DNA from: Wurfbainia villosa | Lineage: Eukaryota > Streptophyta > Magnoliopsida > Zingiberales > Zingiberaceae | Assembly (NCBI GenBank): GCA_025175895.1 | Contig: CM045988.1 | Span: forward strand, 8,833,647 to 8,897,646 | DNA: 64,000 bases | Direction of reading: 5' to 3' | Shown: positions 9,737 to 19,638 of the stretch, one piece after another | Numbering within the stretch: the stretch's first letter is position 1 | Layout: each line of letters starts with the position of its first letter | Translations under genes and position numbers: made by a program | The notes under the pieces: generated by a model | What the model was told of the DNA's origin: nothing | The model's database searches: none | What the model saw: the letters and a program-made list of their open reading frames with translations, nothing else

Positions 9737-11465
9737 ATGGCCGGCTCCAACATCCATCCTCCGAAGTTTGAAGGAGAATTCGCTTGGTGGAAGAAGCGAA
9801 TGGAGGTATTTTTCGAAACGGATTTTGATATAATGATTACAATGGAATCCGGTTTCATTTTGCCTAGGGATGAAGAGGGGAAGCCAATAGAGAAATCTAG
9901 GTGGACCAAGAAGCAAAGAGAGGAGCACCTTGCAAACTCCAAAGCCAAGCACCATCTCTACAATGTGCTCCCTCAACAAGAGATCAACCGGATCGGAGAA
10001 TGCGCTAGCGCCAAAGAGATGTGGGAGAAGCTTATAGAACTCCATGAAGGCACATCCGAGGCCAAGCTAGCAAGGAGAGACCTCCTCCGCTCCCAATTAT
10101 CCAATATAAAACTAGAAAAGGGAGAAAAGGTAACCTCACTACACTCTAGGTTTAAAGAAATTTTAATTGGGCTAACAAGTGTAGGTGAGAAGCTATCGAA
10201 ATGAAGGCTATAGATGCCTTTCCCGGTCCTCAAAGTGGAGTTCCATGGTGGACTCCTACTATATGTCCAAGAACTTGGAAGTACCTTGGAGGAGTTCTTC
10301 TCGACAATGGAGCTCCACGAAACGAGGCTTGAAGGAATTCAAGAAGAGCCAAGAATTCAACCCTCAAGAGGAGTTGCATTGTTGGCAAACAAGGGGAAGA
10401 AGAAGATGAAAGTCCCCTCCTCCTCCGATGATGAAGCCTCCTCCTCCTCCATGGATAGCACCGAGGAGGCCTACATGGTAAGGAAGGTGAGGCGTGTATT
10501 TAAGAATTTTAGATTTGATAAATCAAATGATAGGAATAGAAGACCAAGGGGGAAGGTGATATGCTACAATTGCCAAGGAGAGGGACACATAAGGGACAAT
10601 TGTCCTCTCCTAAGCAAAAGCAAGGAAGAGAGGAAAAAGAAAGAAGAAAAGAAGAAGAAAAAGGGGAGCAAGAAAAAGAAGGAAGAGGAGAAGAAGGCAA
10701 AAGAAAAAGGGAAGGCCAAAGCATTCAAGGCCAAGACATGGGATGATCCTTCCTCATCCTCCTCCTCATCATCGGATGAGGAGAATGCCTTTGTCACCAA
10801 TTTGGCCTTTATGGCCTTTGATGACTTGGATTGCTATTCATCCGAAAATGAAGGATAAAGATCAAGAGGAGAGAGCTCAAGTGAAGGGGAGCCTCCTCCA
10901 CATCATCATCCTCCTCATCATCCAAGAAGAAGAAGAGGACATGGAAACTATGGTAACGAAAGCCTCTCCTAGTAAAATAGTTTCTATGATTTCTAGTTTA
11001 ACTAGGGATTTGTTTAGAGCAAAGAAGAAAAATAAATGCATGCTAGATCAAATTAAGGCATTAGAAAATAAGCTAGAAAATGCATGCTTAAATAATAATG
11101 ATACTTCTTCTTGCCATGATGATGCATGCTCACATGATAATTATGTGCCTTTAGATGTTAGTGATGCATGCATAGAAGAAAATAGGGCATTAAGGGAAAA
11201 TGTAGATTATTTAACCAAAGCCCTAGGAAAATTCACAATTGGCTCCAACACCTTGAATATGATCATAGGGAGCCAAAGGGCAAGTTTTAACAAGAAAGGC
11301 CTAGGCTACAAGGAAAAGAAAAATGAAAAGGCCTATAGATGCCTAATAGCTAGGGGACAAGACAAAAACAAAGTAATAGCTAAGAAATGGATCCCCAAGG
11401 AATTTCTAGTGAACCCCATAGGTAAAAATCTATTTTGGGTTCCAAAATCCATCCTTAAGGGTTAG
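9737..11465 (+). pseudogene. Element E gag-like gene, broken
   Basis: The start ATG at 9737 is 49 bases past the primer site. The first frame gives a Sirevirus/copia capsid (FEGEFAWWKKRMEVFF, then KEMWEKLIELHEGTSEAKLARRDLL) to a TGA at 10202. Sequence then continues through two frame changes (10185-10409 frame: MVDSYYMSKNLEV; then 10214-10858) with a zinc knuckle CYNCQGEGHIRDNC near 10562 and a long Lys/Glu/Ser-rich tract. A last shift near 10800 opens a coiled-coil part to the stop at 11463-11465. The end (KKWIPKEFL...FWVPKSILKG) resembles the tail of B's gag, which there leads on into protease. Here nothing follows. Confidence 0.75.
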
Positions 11466-12823
11466 AAAACCCCTAGGGTAGTCAACCATATGAACTTGAC
11501 CTATATCATATTTTGGTTGACTTAGGATGACGGGACAACATTTTTAGATAGTGTTGGGTGATGATAACGTGCCCATAAAAAGGTAATAATGCTTAAATCA
11601 TGATGATTAATGTAATTTCTATGCATATGTGTAATCATGGTTTATGATTTTGATATTGGGCATATCATCATAAGAAATAGGTTTAAATCATGCTTTAGGT
11701 GACACTTTACTTATTATCATCATATAATGCCTAATGCATGGTTATAATTTGATGAAAACATGTATTTCATGATCATAATGTGAAATTAAATCATATATAT
11801 CATTATGATCATGTAGGTTGTTAGGTTGATACTTAACCATGATAGAATTGCTTGAATATATTGGTTAAGTATATATATACAAATACCCCCCTAGGATGCA
11901 TCTCACACTCACTATAGGCTAACTTGATTGCAAACTTAGCATGGGTGAGATGTTAGGATGATACAAATGTCCACTAATGCCTATGGCATTTAGATGGTCA
12001 TTTAAAGTATCAAAATATCAATAATAGACCAATCATGGGGAAGGCTTATGTTTAATTAATAGACATATTGCCCAAAGATCATGGTTGGATATTTCTAATG
12101 TTTTCAAAACAATTTCTTACCTTAAAATACATGTATTCATGTTTTGAAACAATTGGATGCAAAACTAGGTAGCTAACTTGATACTAACATGCTCAAAAAC
12201 TAGTGGTTTTTCAAGTGTTTGGATTTTTGGCAAATCTTGTAAAATATAATGATTTTTCATGAAAAACTATTTTTCCTTGATAGATATACTTAAGAGAAAT
12301 ATGTTCCTCGAATTTCATGATTTTTAGAATTTTCTGGAATTTTTAATGCATTTCTGAATTTCATCCAGAAAATCGAAATTAAACTTCCTTTGCTCGATCG
12401 CCATATCGATAGCAATGATGGTGGCCTGTAAATCAGAATATTGAAGGCCGAATTCAGTTTATAAAACCTCCTACAAGTGGTAGAAATATACTTGATGCCT
12501 CCTACAGTTTTTAAATCAACTTGACATATTTTTTCCTCCATTATACTTGATGCCATGAGCTTATAACTTAGTGTTAATCTTTTTGATGGTGTCAAAGGGG
12601 GAGAAATAAGTATGTTTAAGTTAATCACATTAGGGGGAGAAATATATTGTAGGGGGAGAAATATATGATAAGGGGAGAAAATTAATATGGAGAGTTTCAT
12701 GGATTAAGGGGGAGTTGCATGTTGTTATATCATGTTTATCTTTACATGCTTTCTTACCTTAGAATTTATATCAAATGTTTTACCTAACTTAAACGGATTG
12801 CCACACATCAAAAAGGGGGAGAT
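11466..12823 (+). other. Element E non-coding interior with six polypurine tracts
   Basis: No pol homology in any frame. The last 250 bases contain purine tracts of the form A(A)GGGGGAGA at about 12594, 12631, 12650, 12670 (shorter) and 12705, and the final one at 12809-12823 next to the LTR. Multiple tracts before the 3' LTR are known for Sireviruses; their presence here is direct observation. Confidence 0.75.
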
Positions 12824-13934
12824 TGTTAGGGCAATCTCTTGCCGTAATATGGTTTTGATGGTGTGGCAAAGGGTTTAAGTTAGTGTGTTATGTTTATTTG
12901 ATATGTGCGTTGAAGTCGTGCAGGACTTAGTAATTCGCACATGGAGCCGTGGCGAGTTTCACATCTCATGACTCGTGCCTTGAGTCGGTGAAGGATAGCC
13001 TTGCGAGAGCCGTGCGCTTGGAGCATCCGAGGGACCGCCGGACGAGAAGCTTGGAGTGAAGCCGGAGGAAGTAGACTTCGAGGCAAGAGACGCGAAGGAG
13101 CATTGCAGAGCCGTGCGATCTGAGGGGCGTGGCGAGAACGAAGAGAACCGGCGAGGACTCAGAAATGAGAGTGGCGATTGTAACCCGGAAGGGTAGCTCT
13201 TAGGTGAAACTTGGCCATTTGGCCAAGTGTCGGATGGGTTTTCGACACGGCGCCATGGAATGGCGATCGCCTAATCGAGTGTAGCTCATTGGTATCTGAT
13301 GGCCCCGGTTTGTGGCGTGATCGGCGCCATCGTTAGCGGTCATTGCCATGATCGATCAATTCTTTGGCGGATCGGGAGTCAATAGGGTTTTAGCCACAGA
13401 ACCGCTCGTAGCCCGGCCAGGCGGTCGACTACAGAGTCGTGATCGATCGGTAGTGAGTCAGTGATCGGCGCCAAGAGTTCGTTGGACAACAGCGGTGGCG
13501 TGTTCGGAAGAAGTTAGCTCTCTCTATAAAAAGAGAGGGTGTGAGCCTTTGAGAGGCTAATGCTTAAGTTCCAAACAATCTTCCTAGTGCCCCACAAGCT
13601 CTAAACTCTTCTTACTCGCTTTTACTCCATTCTATTTGTAAGAAGAGTGATCTTGGTTGTAAAGGTTACCTCCACCTAGCTTTGTGCAAAGGAGAGACCG
13701 ATAGTGATTGGTTTTGGCGGAGTGATTCACCGTGGACGAATCGGACCGTGGATTAGCGGCGTAGCCGTGAACCACGTTATATCTTGGTGTTTGTATTGCT
13801 TGTTTCTATTTTGCTTGTCTTTATTTATATTTGTATATTCCGCTTGCGCTAACGTTTTGTAGACAAGCAAAATACCGCCATCCAAACGAAAAGGGCTATT
13901 CACCCCCCTCTAGCCGGCCATCCGATTTCTCACA
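12824..13934 (+). repeat. Right (3') LTR of E
   Basis: 1111 bp, TGTTAGGGC...TCTCACA, followed by AAGGA (13935-13939). Homologous to 8516-9672, with clustered differences at 13050-13510. Confidence 0.92.
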
Positions 13935-13939
13935 AAGGA

Positions 13940-15020
13940 TGCTTATAAGAAGCATCAAGATGACGCATTAGATGTGTCATGTCTTATGCTTGCCACCATG
14001 AACTCTGAGCTTCAGAAGCAACATGAGAACATGGATGCCCATGGTATGGTTGAGCATTTGAAACAACTATATCAAGGACAAGCTAGGCACGAGCGTTTTG
14101 AAGTGTCTAAGGCTCTTTTTGCATGCAAGATGCAAGAAGGAACACCTGTAGGAACTCACGTACTTAAAACGATAGGGTACGTTGAGAACCTTGAAAGACT
14201 AGGTTTTCCACTGAGCCAAGAATTGGCAACCGATGTTATCCTACAATCATTGCCGGAAGCATATAATCAATTCATCATGAATTATAACATGAATGAAATT
14301 GATAAGCCTTTACCTGAGATTCTCAGCATGTTAAGAACTGCTAAACCGAATCTCAAGAAGAAAGTTAGTAACGTACTAATGGTCAAGAAGGGCAAAGGTA
14401 AGCGCAAAGGCAAGGGTAAGACCCAAGCCAAAGGCAAGGCCAATTCATCCACTTCAAAGGGTAAAGGTAAAGTACCTAAGGAAGGGGACTGTTTCCATTG
14501 CGGTGAGACTGGACACTGGAAGCGGAACTGCAAAGTCTACCTTGAGGAAGTAAAGAAGAAAAGAAGTGGGACTTCTGCCTCAGGTATACACGTTATAGAA
14601 GTTAATCTATCTATTTCTTCTACATGGGTATTAGATACCGGATGTGCATCTCACATTTGTACTAATGTGCAGGGACTGAGAAATAGTAGACTAATGGCAA
14701 AGGGCGAAGTGGACCTACGAGTAGGCAATGGCGCAAAAGTTGTTGCTGTAGCTGTAGGAACATATTCTTTGTCTTTGCCCACTGGGCTTATCTTAGAACT
14801 AGAGGAGTGCTTTTATGTACCTGCATTAACGAAGAACATAATTTCTGTATCTTGTTTAGACAAGAAAAACTTTTCTTTTATAATAAAGGACAAATGTTGT
14901 TCCATTTATTTGAATGAAATGTTCTATTGTAATGCACCACTTATGAATGGTCTCTATGTTCTAGATTTAGAAAACCTAATTTATAACGTAAAACCAAACG
15001 GTTCAAATCGAATAATTTGA
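13940..15020 (+). pseudogene. Element F gag (rest) and protease
   Basis: Continues the F gag after E. Residue order: capsid C-half (ALDVSCLMLATMNSELQKQH, then YNQFIMNYNMNEIDKPLPE), a Lys/Gly-rich linker, zinc knuckle CFHCGETGHWKRNC near 14490, then the aspartic protease (TWVLDTGCASHICTNV near 14630; catalytic Asp-Thr-Gly). The frame runs to a stop at 15018-15020 because of a one-base shift just before the region matching NELNQTYL of D. The next frame, with integrase and reverse transcriptase, starts at 15017, overlapping by four bases. In D the two parts are in one frame, so the overlap here is decay rather than programmed frameshifting. Confidence 0.85.
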
Positions 15021-17656
15021 ACCAAACATATCTCTGGCACTGTCGCCTAGGTCACATAAATGAAAAACGCATATCCCAACTCCATAAAGATGGATTATTG
15101 GACTCATTTGATTTTAAATCATATGAGGTATGCGAATCTTGTCTTTTAGGAAAAATGACTAAAACTCCATTTAGTGGACATGGCGAGAGAGCAACGGACT
15201 TGTTAGGACTCATACATACTGATGTATGTGGCCCTTTCAATGTCGAAGCCAGAGGAGGCTATAAGTACTTTATTACTTTCACTGATGATATGAGTAGATT
15301 TGACTACTTATATTTGATGAGACATAAGTCAGAATCTTTTGAAAAGTTCAAAGAATTCAAGAATGAAGTACAAAACCAACTTGGTAAGTGTATTAAGCTA
15401 CTTCGATCAGATCGAGGTGGTGAATACCTTAGTCAAGAGTTTCGTGATCACCTGGCTGAGTGTGGGATAATATCCCAACTCACTCCACCTGGAACACCAC
15501 AATGGAATGGTGTATCTGAGAGGAGAAATCGTACTCTATTAGATATGGTACGATCAATGATGAGCCAGACTGATCTACCTACTTCCTTTTGGGGTTTAGC
15601 TCTAGAGACAGCCGCTTTCACACTTAATCGCATCCCATCAAAAGCCGTAGAAAAGACACCATATACGTTATGGACTGGGAAGAGTCCCAAAATGTCTTTT
15701 ATAAAGATTTGGGGTTGTGAAGCTTATGTTAGACATCAAGTCTCAGATAAACTAGGACCCAAATCAGATAAGTGTTATTTTGTAGGATATCCCAAGGAAA
15801 CTAAGGGATATTACTTTTACAATCCTATACTTGCCAAGGTGTTTGTTGCCAGAAATGCTGTCTTTCTAGAAAGAGAATTTATTTCTAGAAAAACTAGTGG
15901 GAGTAAAATTCATCTTGAAGAAATTCAAGATGAAGATAACACTAAGGCTTCGATGGAAAATAAACAGGCACCACAAAGTGTTGTGGATGAGGAAATTGTT
16001 GCCCAAAGAGTTGTGGAGCAAACACCTGTTCAAGTAGACCAACCTCTTCGTAGATCTGATAGGATCTGTCGTCAACCCGAGAGATATTCTTTTCTCTTGA
16101 CTGACAACGGTGATGTATTTCTTGTCGATCTTGACGAGCCTACATCCTATCAAGAAGCTATGATGAGCCCAGATTCCGAGAAATGGCTAGAGGCCATGAG
16201 ATCCGAAATGGAATCCATGTACACTAACCAAGTATGGACTTTGGTTGATCCACCTGAAGGGGTAAAACCCATTGGGTGTAAGTGGGTCTTTAAAGTAAAG
16301 ACTGACATGGATGGTAATAAGCATACCTATAAAGGTAGATTGGTGGCTAAAGGATTCAAACAAATTCATGATATTGACTATGATGAAACCTTTTCACCAG
16401 TTGCGATGCTTAAATCCATTCAGATCATACTTGCTATTGCAGCCTACCACGATTATGAGATCTGGCAGATGGATGTCAAAACCGCTTTTCTGAATGGAAA
16501 GCTACTCGAGGATGTGTACATGACACAGCCTGAGGGTTTTGAAGATCCAAAGCATCCTGGAAAGGTATGCAAACTGCAAAGGTCCATTTATGGACTAAAG
16601 CAAGCCTCTCGAAGCTGGAATCTTCGATTCGATGATGCAATCAAGGAGTTTGGTTTCATCAAGAATGAAGATGAACCTTGTGTCTACAAGAGAAATAGTG
16701 GGAGCACAGTTGTATTTCTTATCTTGTATGTAGATGACATACTTCTCATCGGAAATGATATTCCCTCACTCCAGTCTGTGAAGATGTGGTTAGGGAATTG
16801 TTTCTCAATGAAAGACTTAGGTGAAGCTACCTATATTCTAGGCATCAAGATCTATAGAGATAGATCTAAAAGATTACTTGGCCTAAGTCAGAGTACATAC
16901 ATTGATAAAGTGCTAGATCGTTTTGCTATGCAAAATTCCAAGAAAGGATTTCTGCCTTTATCACATGGTGTGAGTCTTTCGAAGACTCAATGTCCCTCTT
17001 CTAAGGAGGAGAGAGATCGCATGGATAAGATCCCTTATGCATCTGCCATAGGGTCTATCATGTACGCCATGCTTTGTACTCGTCCTGACGTCTCGTATGC
17101 TTTGAGCATGACGAGTAGATACCAGTCGGATCCAGGTGAAAGTCACTGGATAGCAGTCAAAAATATTCTTAAATACTTACGAAGAACGAAAGAATATTTC
17201 CTGATATTTGGAGGCAATGAGGAGCTAGCTGTAAAGGGTTACAGTGATGCAAGCTTCCAAACAGACAAGGATGACTATAGATCGCAATCGGGGTACGTGT
17301 TTTGCCTGAATGGTGGAGCTGTGAGCTGGAAGAGTTCAAAGCAGGACACAGTTGCTGATTCTACAACAGAAGCTGAGTATATTGTTGCGTCTGATGCAAC
17401 AAAGGAGGCTGTTTGGCTCCGCAAGTTCATTAGTGAACTTGGGGTAGTTCCTAGCATTGCAGATTCAATAGACCTCTATTGTGACAACAATGGGGCTATT
17501 GCACAGGCAAAGGAACCTCGATCACATCAGCGGACCAAACACATACTGCGGCGCTTCCATCTCATTCGAGAGATCATCGATAGAGGAGATGTGAGGATAT
17601 GCAGAGTACCGACAGAAGCTAACATCGCAGATCCATTGACCAAGGCTTTGGCATAG
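15017..17656 (+). CDS. Element F pol: integrase, reverse transcriptase, RNase H
   Basis: An uninterrupted 879-codon frame, the best preserved pol in the window. Domains: GAG-pre-integrase/zinc HCRLGHIN...CESCLLGKM (residues ~8-50); integrase core with TDVCGP, LRSDRGGEY and WNGVSERRN supplying Asp, Asp and Glu (~65-175); reverse transcriptase with WKVFK-type entry, MDVKTAFLNG, SIYGLKQASRSWN and catalytic LYVDDILLIGND (~410-580); copia RNase H with GYSDASF, STTEAEYIVASDA and DNNGAIAQAKEP, ending ADPLTKALA. Integrase precedes reverse transcriptase, the copia order. Motifs are close to the Angela/Tork group. The enzyme would copy and insert the element; it lacks an in-frame gag-protease in this copy, so it is probably not active alone. 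The ATG at 15017 may be incidental. Confidence 0.92.
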   Translation: MNQTYLWHCRLGHINEKRISQLHKDGLLDSFDFKSYEVCESCLLGKMTKTPFSGHGERATDLLGLIHTDVCGPFNVEARGGYKYFITFTDDMSRFDYLYLMRHKSESFEKFKEFKNEVQNQLGKCIKLLRSDRGGEYLSQEFRDHLAECGIISQLTPPGTPQWNGVSERRNRTLLDMVRSMMSQTDLPTSFWGLALETAAFTLNRIPSKAVEKTPYTLWTGKSPKMSFIKIWGCEAYVRHQVSDKLGPKSDKCYFVGYPKETKGYYFYNPILAKVFVARNAVFLEREFISRKTSGSKIHLEEIQDEDNTKASMENKQAPQSVVDEEIVAQRVVEQTPVQVDQPLRRSDRICRQPERYSFLLTDNGDVFLVDLDEPTSYQEAMMSPDSEKWLEAMRSEMESMYTNQVWTLVDPPEGVKPIGCKWVFKVKTDMDGNKHTYKGRLVAKGFKQIHDIDYDETFSPVAMLKSIQIILAIAAYHDYEIWQMDVKTAFLNGKLLEDVYMTQPEGFEDPKHPGKVCKLQRSIYGLKQASRSWNLRFDDAIKEFGFIKNEDEPCVYKRNSGSTVVFLILYVDDILLIGNDIPSLQSVKMWLGNCFSMKDLGEATYILGIKIYRDRSKRLLGLSQSTYIDKVLDRFAMQNSKKGFLPLSHGVSLSKTQCPSSKEERDRMDKIPYASAIGSIMYAMLCTRPDVSYALSMTSRYQSDPGESHWIAVKNILKYLRRTKEYFLIFGGNEELAVKGYSDASFQTDKDDYRSQSGYVFCLNGGAVSWKSSKQDTVADSTTEAEYIVASDATKEAVWLRKFISELGVVPSIADSIDLYCDNNGAIAQAKEPRSHQRTKHILRRFHLIREIIDRGDVRICRVPTEANIADPLTKALA

Positions 17657-17718
17657 AGGAAGCATGATGGTCACACTAGGTCACTAGGTATCAGATATTA
17701 TAGTGATTTGTACTAGTG

Positions 17719-17730
17719 CTAGTGGGAGAT
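17719..17730 (+). other. Polypurine tract, element F
   Basis: CTAGTGGGAGAT immediately before the 3' LTR; the same sequence precedes D's 3' LTR at 61241-61252. Confidence 0.75.
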
Positions 17731-19638
17731 TGTTAGTTATAGCCCTAGAACCAATCATGTGATGGTTGAATAGGGAACATTTTGTATGATATTCTATAAA
17801 GGCAAAGTATTGGTTATTATATTTACGTCTTGCTTGTGCCAGCTAATTTAAATATAATAATGCCCTAGAAAAGTAGGATCTTATCTACAACACATCAATT
17901 GGCAGAATTGATTATGAGAGGCTGTAGAGAACACTTTCCTAAATGTTCCTAGTCAAATATTAATATGCAAGGGCAATATTAATACATAAAGACTAGCATG
18001 TAGGTCAATTGATGACTTGATCTCACAAGTCATGGATATATGATATCAAGTTGACACATGGGTATATATTAGAGAATATATACTGAACTGACCCGCCATG
18101 AGAAAGTTTCATGGATCGTCATATGAGTGTCATAAACTTTCTCATGTGACTATTACTATGAATAGTCCTCAAACTTGAAGTCACTACGGTTCCCTACATA
18201 AGGAGTTATGTACTTTGGTATCGTCAAACGTCACCCGTAACAGGGTGGACCATAAAGGCGATTACTGGGTATATAACAAATTATGCGGAGGGATGTGAGT
18301 GATGTAGATGGGATCTATCCCTCCCATATGATGGGAGTGATATCTGTGGGCCCCTTGATTGAGTAGAACTACTAAAATGCATGGTCATGCTCGAATGAGT
18401 CAATATGAGATATTGAGCTCATTTGTTTGAGTTAGTTTACTCAGGGATCAAGAAACACATAGATTGATCGAGGATGACACGGTCTATGCCTCATTGGTCA
18501 ATCTGATATCAAGGATAGAAGGACACGGTCATACATTATAGTAGTCACGGAAAAGTTAGTCGGATCTTGACTTATTTCGTAATTTGGGTAGTAATGATGT
18601 ATTGCTAGATGCCGCTCATTGCTTGTGTATCTAAAAGAGTTTAGATTCACTGCCAATGTTATGAGAGCCTATAGGGTCACACACAAAGAGCATGATGATT
18701 AGAAGAATTAGTGCATTCTAGTTTGACTAGAATAATTTGAGAATAAGCTTAAGTACAAAATGGTTTTTGGACTTTAAGCTTAATGAGAATTTTAGCTTGT
18801 TGATTTAATGAGATTAATTCAATATGCTAAGCTTATTAATTTAATAAGATTAAATAAATACGTTATCATGATAGCCTAAGCTTAATTGATTTAATAAGAT
18901 TAATTCAATATGTTACCTTATTGATTTAATGAGATTAATTCAATATGATAACATAAGCTTATTGAATTAATAAGATTAATTCAACATGCATGAATGCCAC
19001 ATAAGCATGCCACCTAAGCATGCCACATAAGCATGCCACCTAAGCTTGATGAGGTGGAAGGAGACAAAGGGTTTTGACCTTTGGAATTTCTCCACATGTG
19101 GCCGGCCAAACAAGGAGTGTAAACAATTGATTGCATTGAATGTGATAGAAGGTGAAAGGTTTTTTCAATCCTATAAAACACTCCATGGGGTGGCCGGCCA
19201 AGGTGGTGGAAGCTTGAGGCTTGGAGAGAGCTTGGTGGTGAGAGGCTTTGGTTGTGTGGCTTTTGTGAGTGTAGGCTAGCAAGAAGAGTGGTCTTCTTCT
19301 TCCTTTCTCTTTTTCCCTACCTTCCTCTCCTTTAGGGACTTCTCTAGAAAGAAGTAAAGGAGAGCTCTTCTAGTTTCTTTTGTGAGACAAGAGATTGCTC
19401 GTGTGGATACATATAGAGGCATGGACATTTGAACGTGCTAAAAGATCCAACAAACCCAAGGAGAAGCGGGATTAAAAAGGGCACGCAACAAAGGTAATAT
19501 TCTCTTATAAGATAAGTATTTTTTTCTTTTAGAGAAATTTATTTTTTTTGTACGAGGTTTTCTTTCGCAAGGATCACTTGGAAGGGATCCTATTTTTTCG
19601 TTGCGCATATGCTATTTTGCATAAAAAAAATCCCTACA
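17731..19638 (+). repeat. 3' LTR of element F (full length)
   Basis: Starts TGTTAGTTATAGCCC and ends TCCCTACA; about 1.9 kb. It shows what the truncated 5' LTR has lost. Related in sequence to D's 3' LTR (61253-63070) along most of its first ~600 bp, while their 3' ends differ. Confidence 0.88.

Larger units (their letters stand above)
8516..13934 (+). mobile_element. Element E, gag-only Sirevirus-like copia retrotransposon
   Basis: 5.4 kb, LTRs at both ends with TGTTAGGGC...TCTCACA, AAGGA duplication, initiator-Met primer site and polypurine tract. The interior encodes only a gag-like protein (9737-11465). The 1.36 kb after it has no protease, integrase, reverse transcriptase or RNase H motif in any frame. 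Repeated polypurine tracts before the 3' LTR and a coiled, charged gag with zinc knuckle resemble Sireviruses and element B. It is best called a non-autonomous, gag-carrying element (TR-GAG type). Confidence 0.85.
5855..19638 (+). mobile_element. Copia element F, interrupted by E
   Basis: Plus-strand Tork/Angela-like copia element. Parts in order: truncated 5' LTR (5855-7102), degraded primer site, leader, gag start (8327), E insertion (8516-13934 plus duplication), rest of gag and protease, an open pol (15017-17656), polypurine tract and a full 3' LTR (17731-19638). It sits in a Tat-type gypsy pol, which resumes at 19639. Confidence 0.88.

Noticed and set aside
10561..10800. Overlapping frames on both strands in the Lys/Glu-rich tract of E gag
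   Set aside because: Shadows of a purine-rich coding tract.
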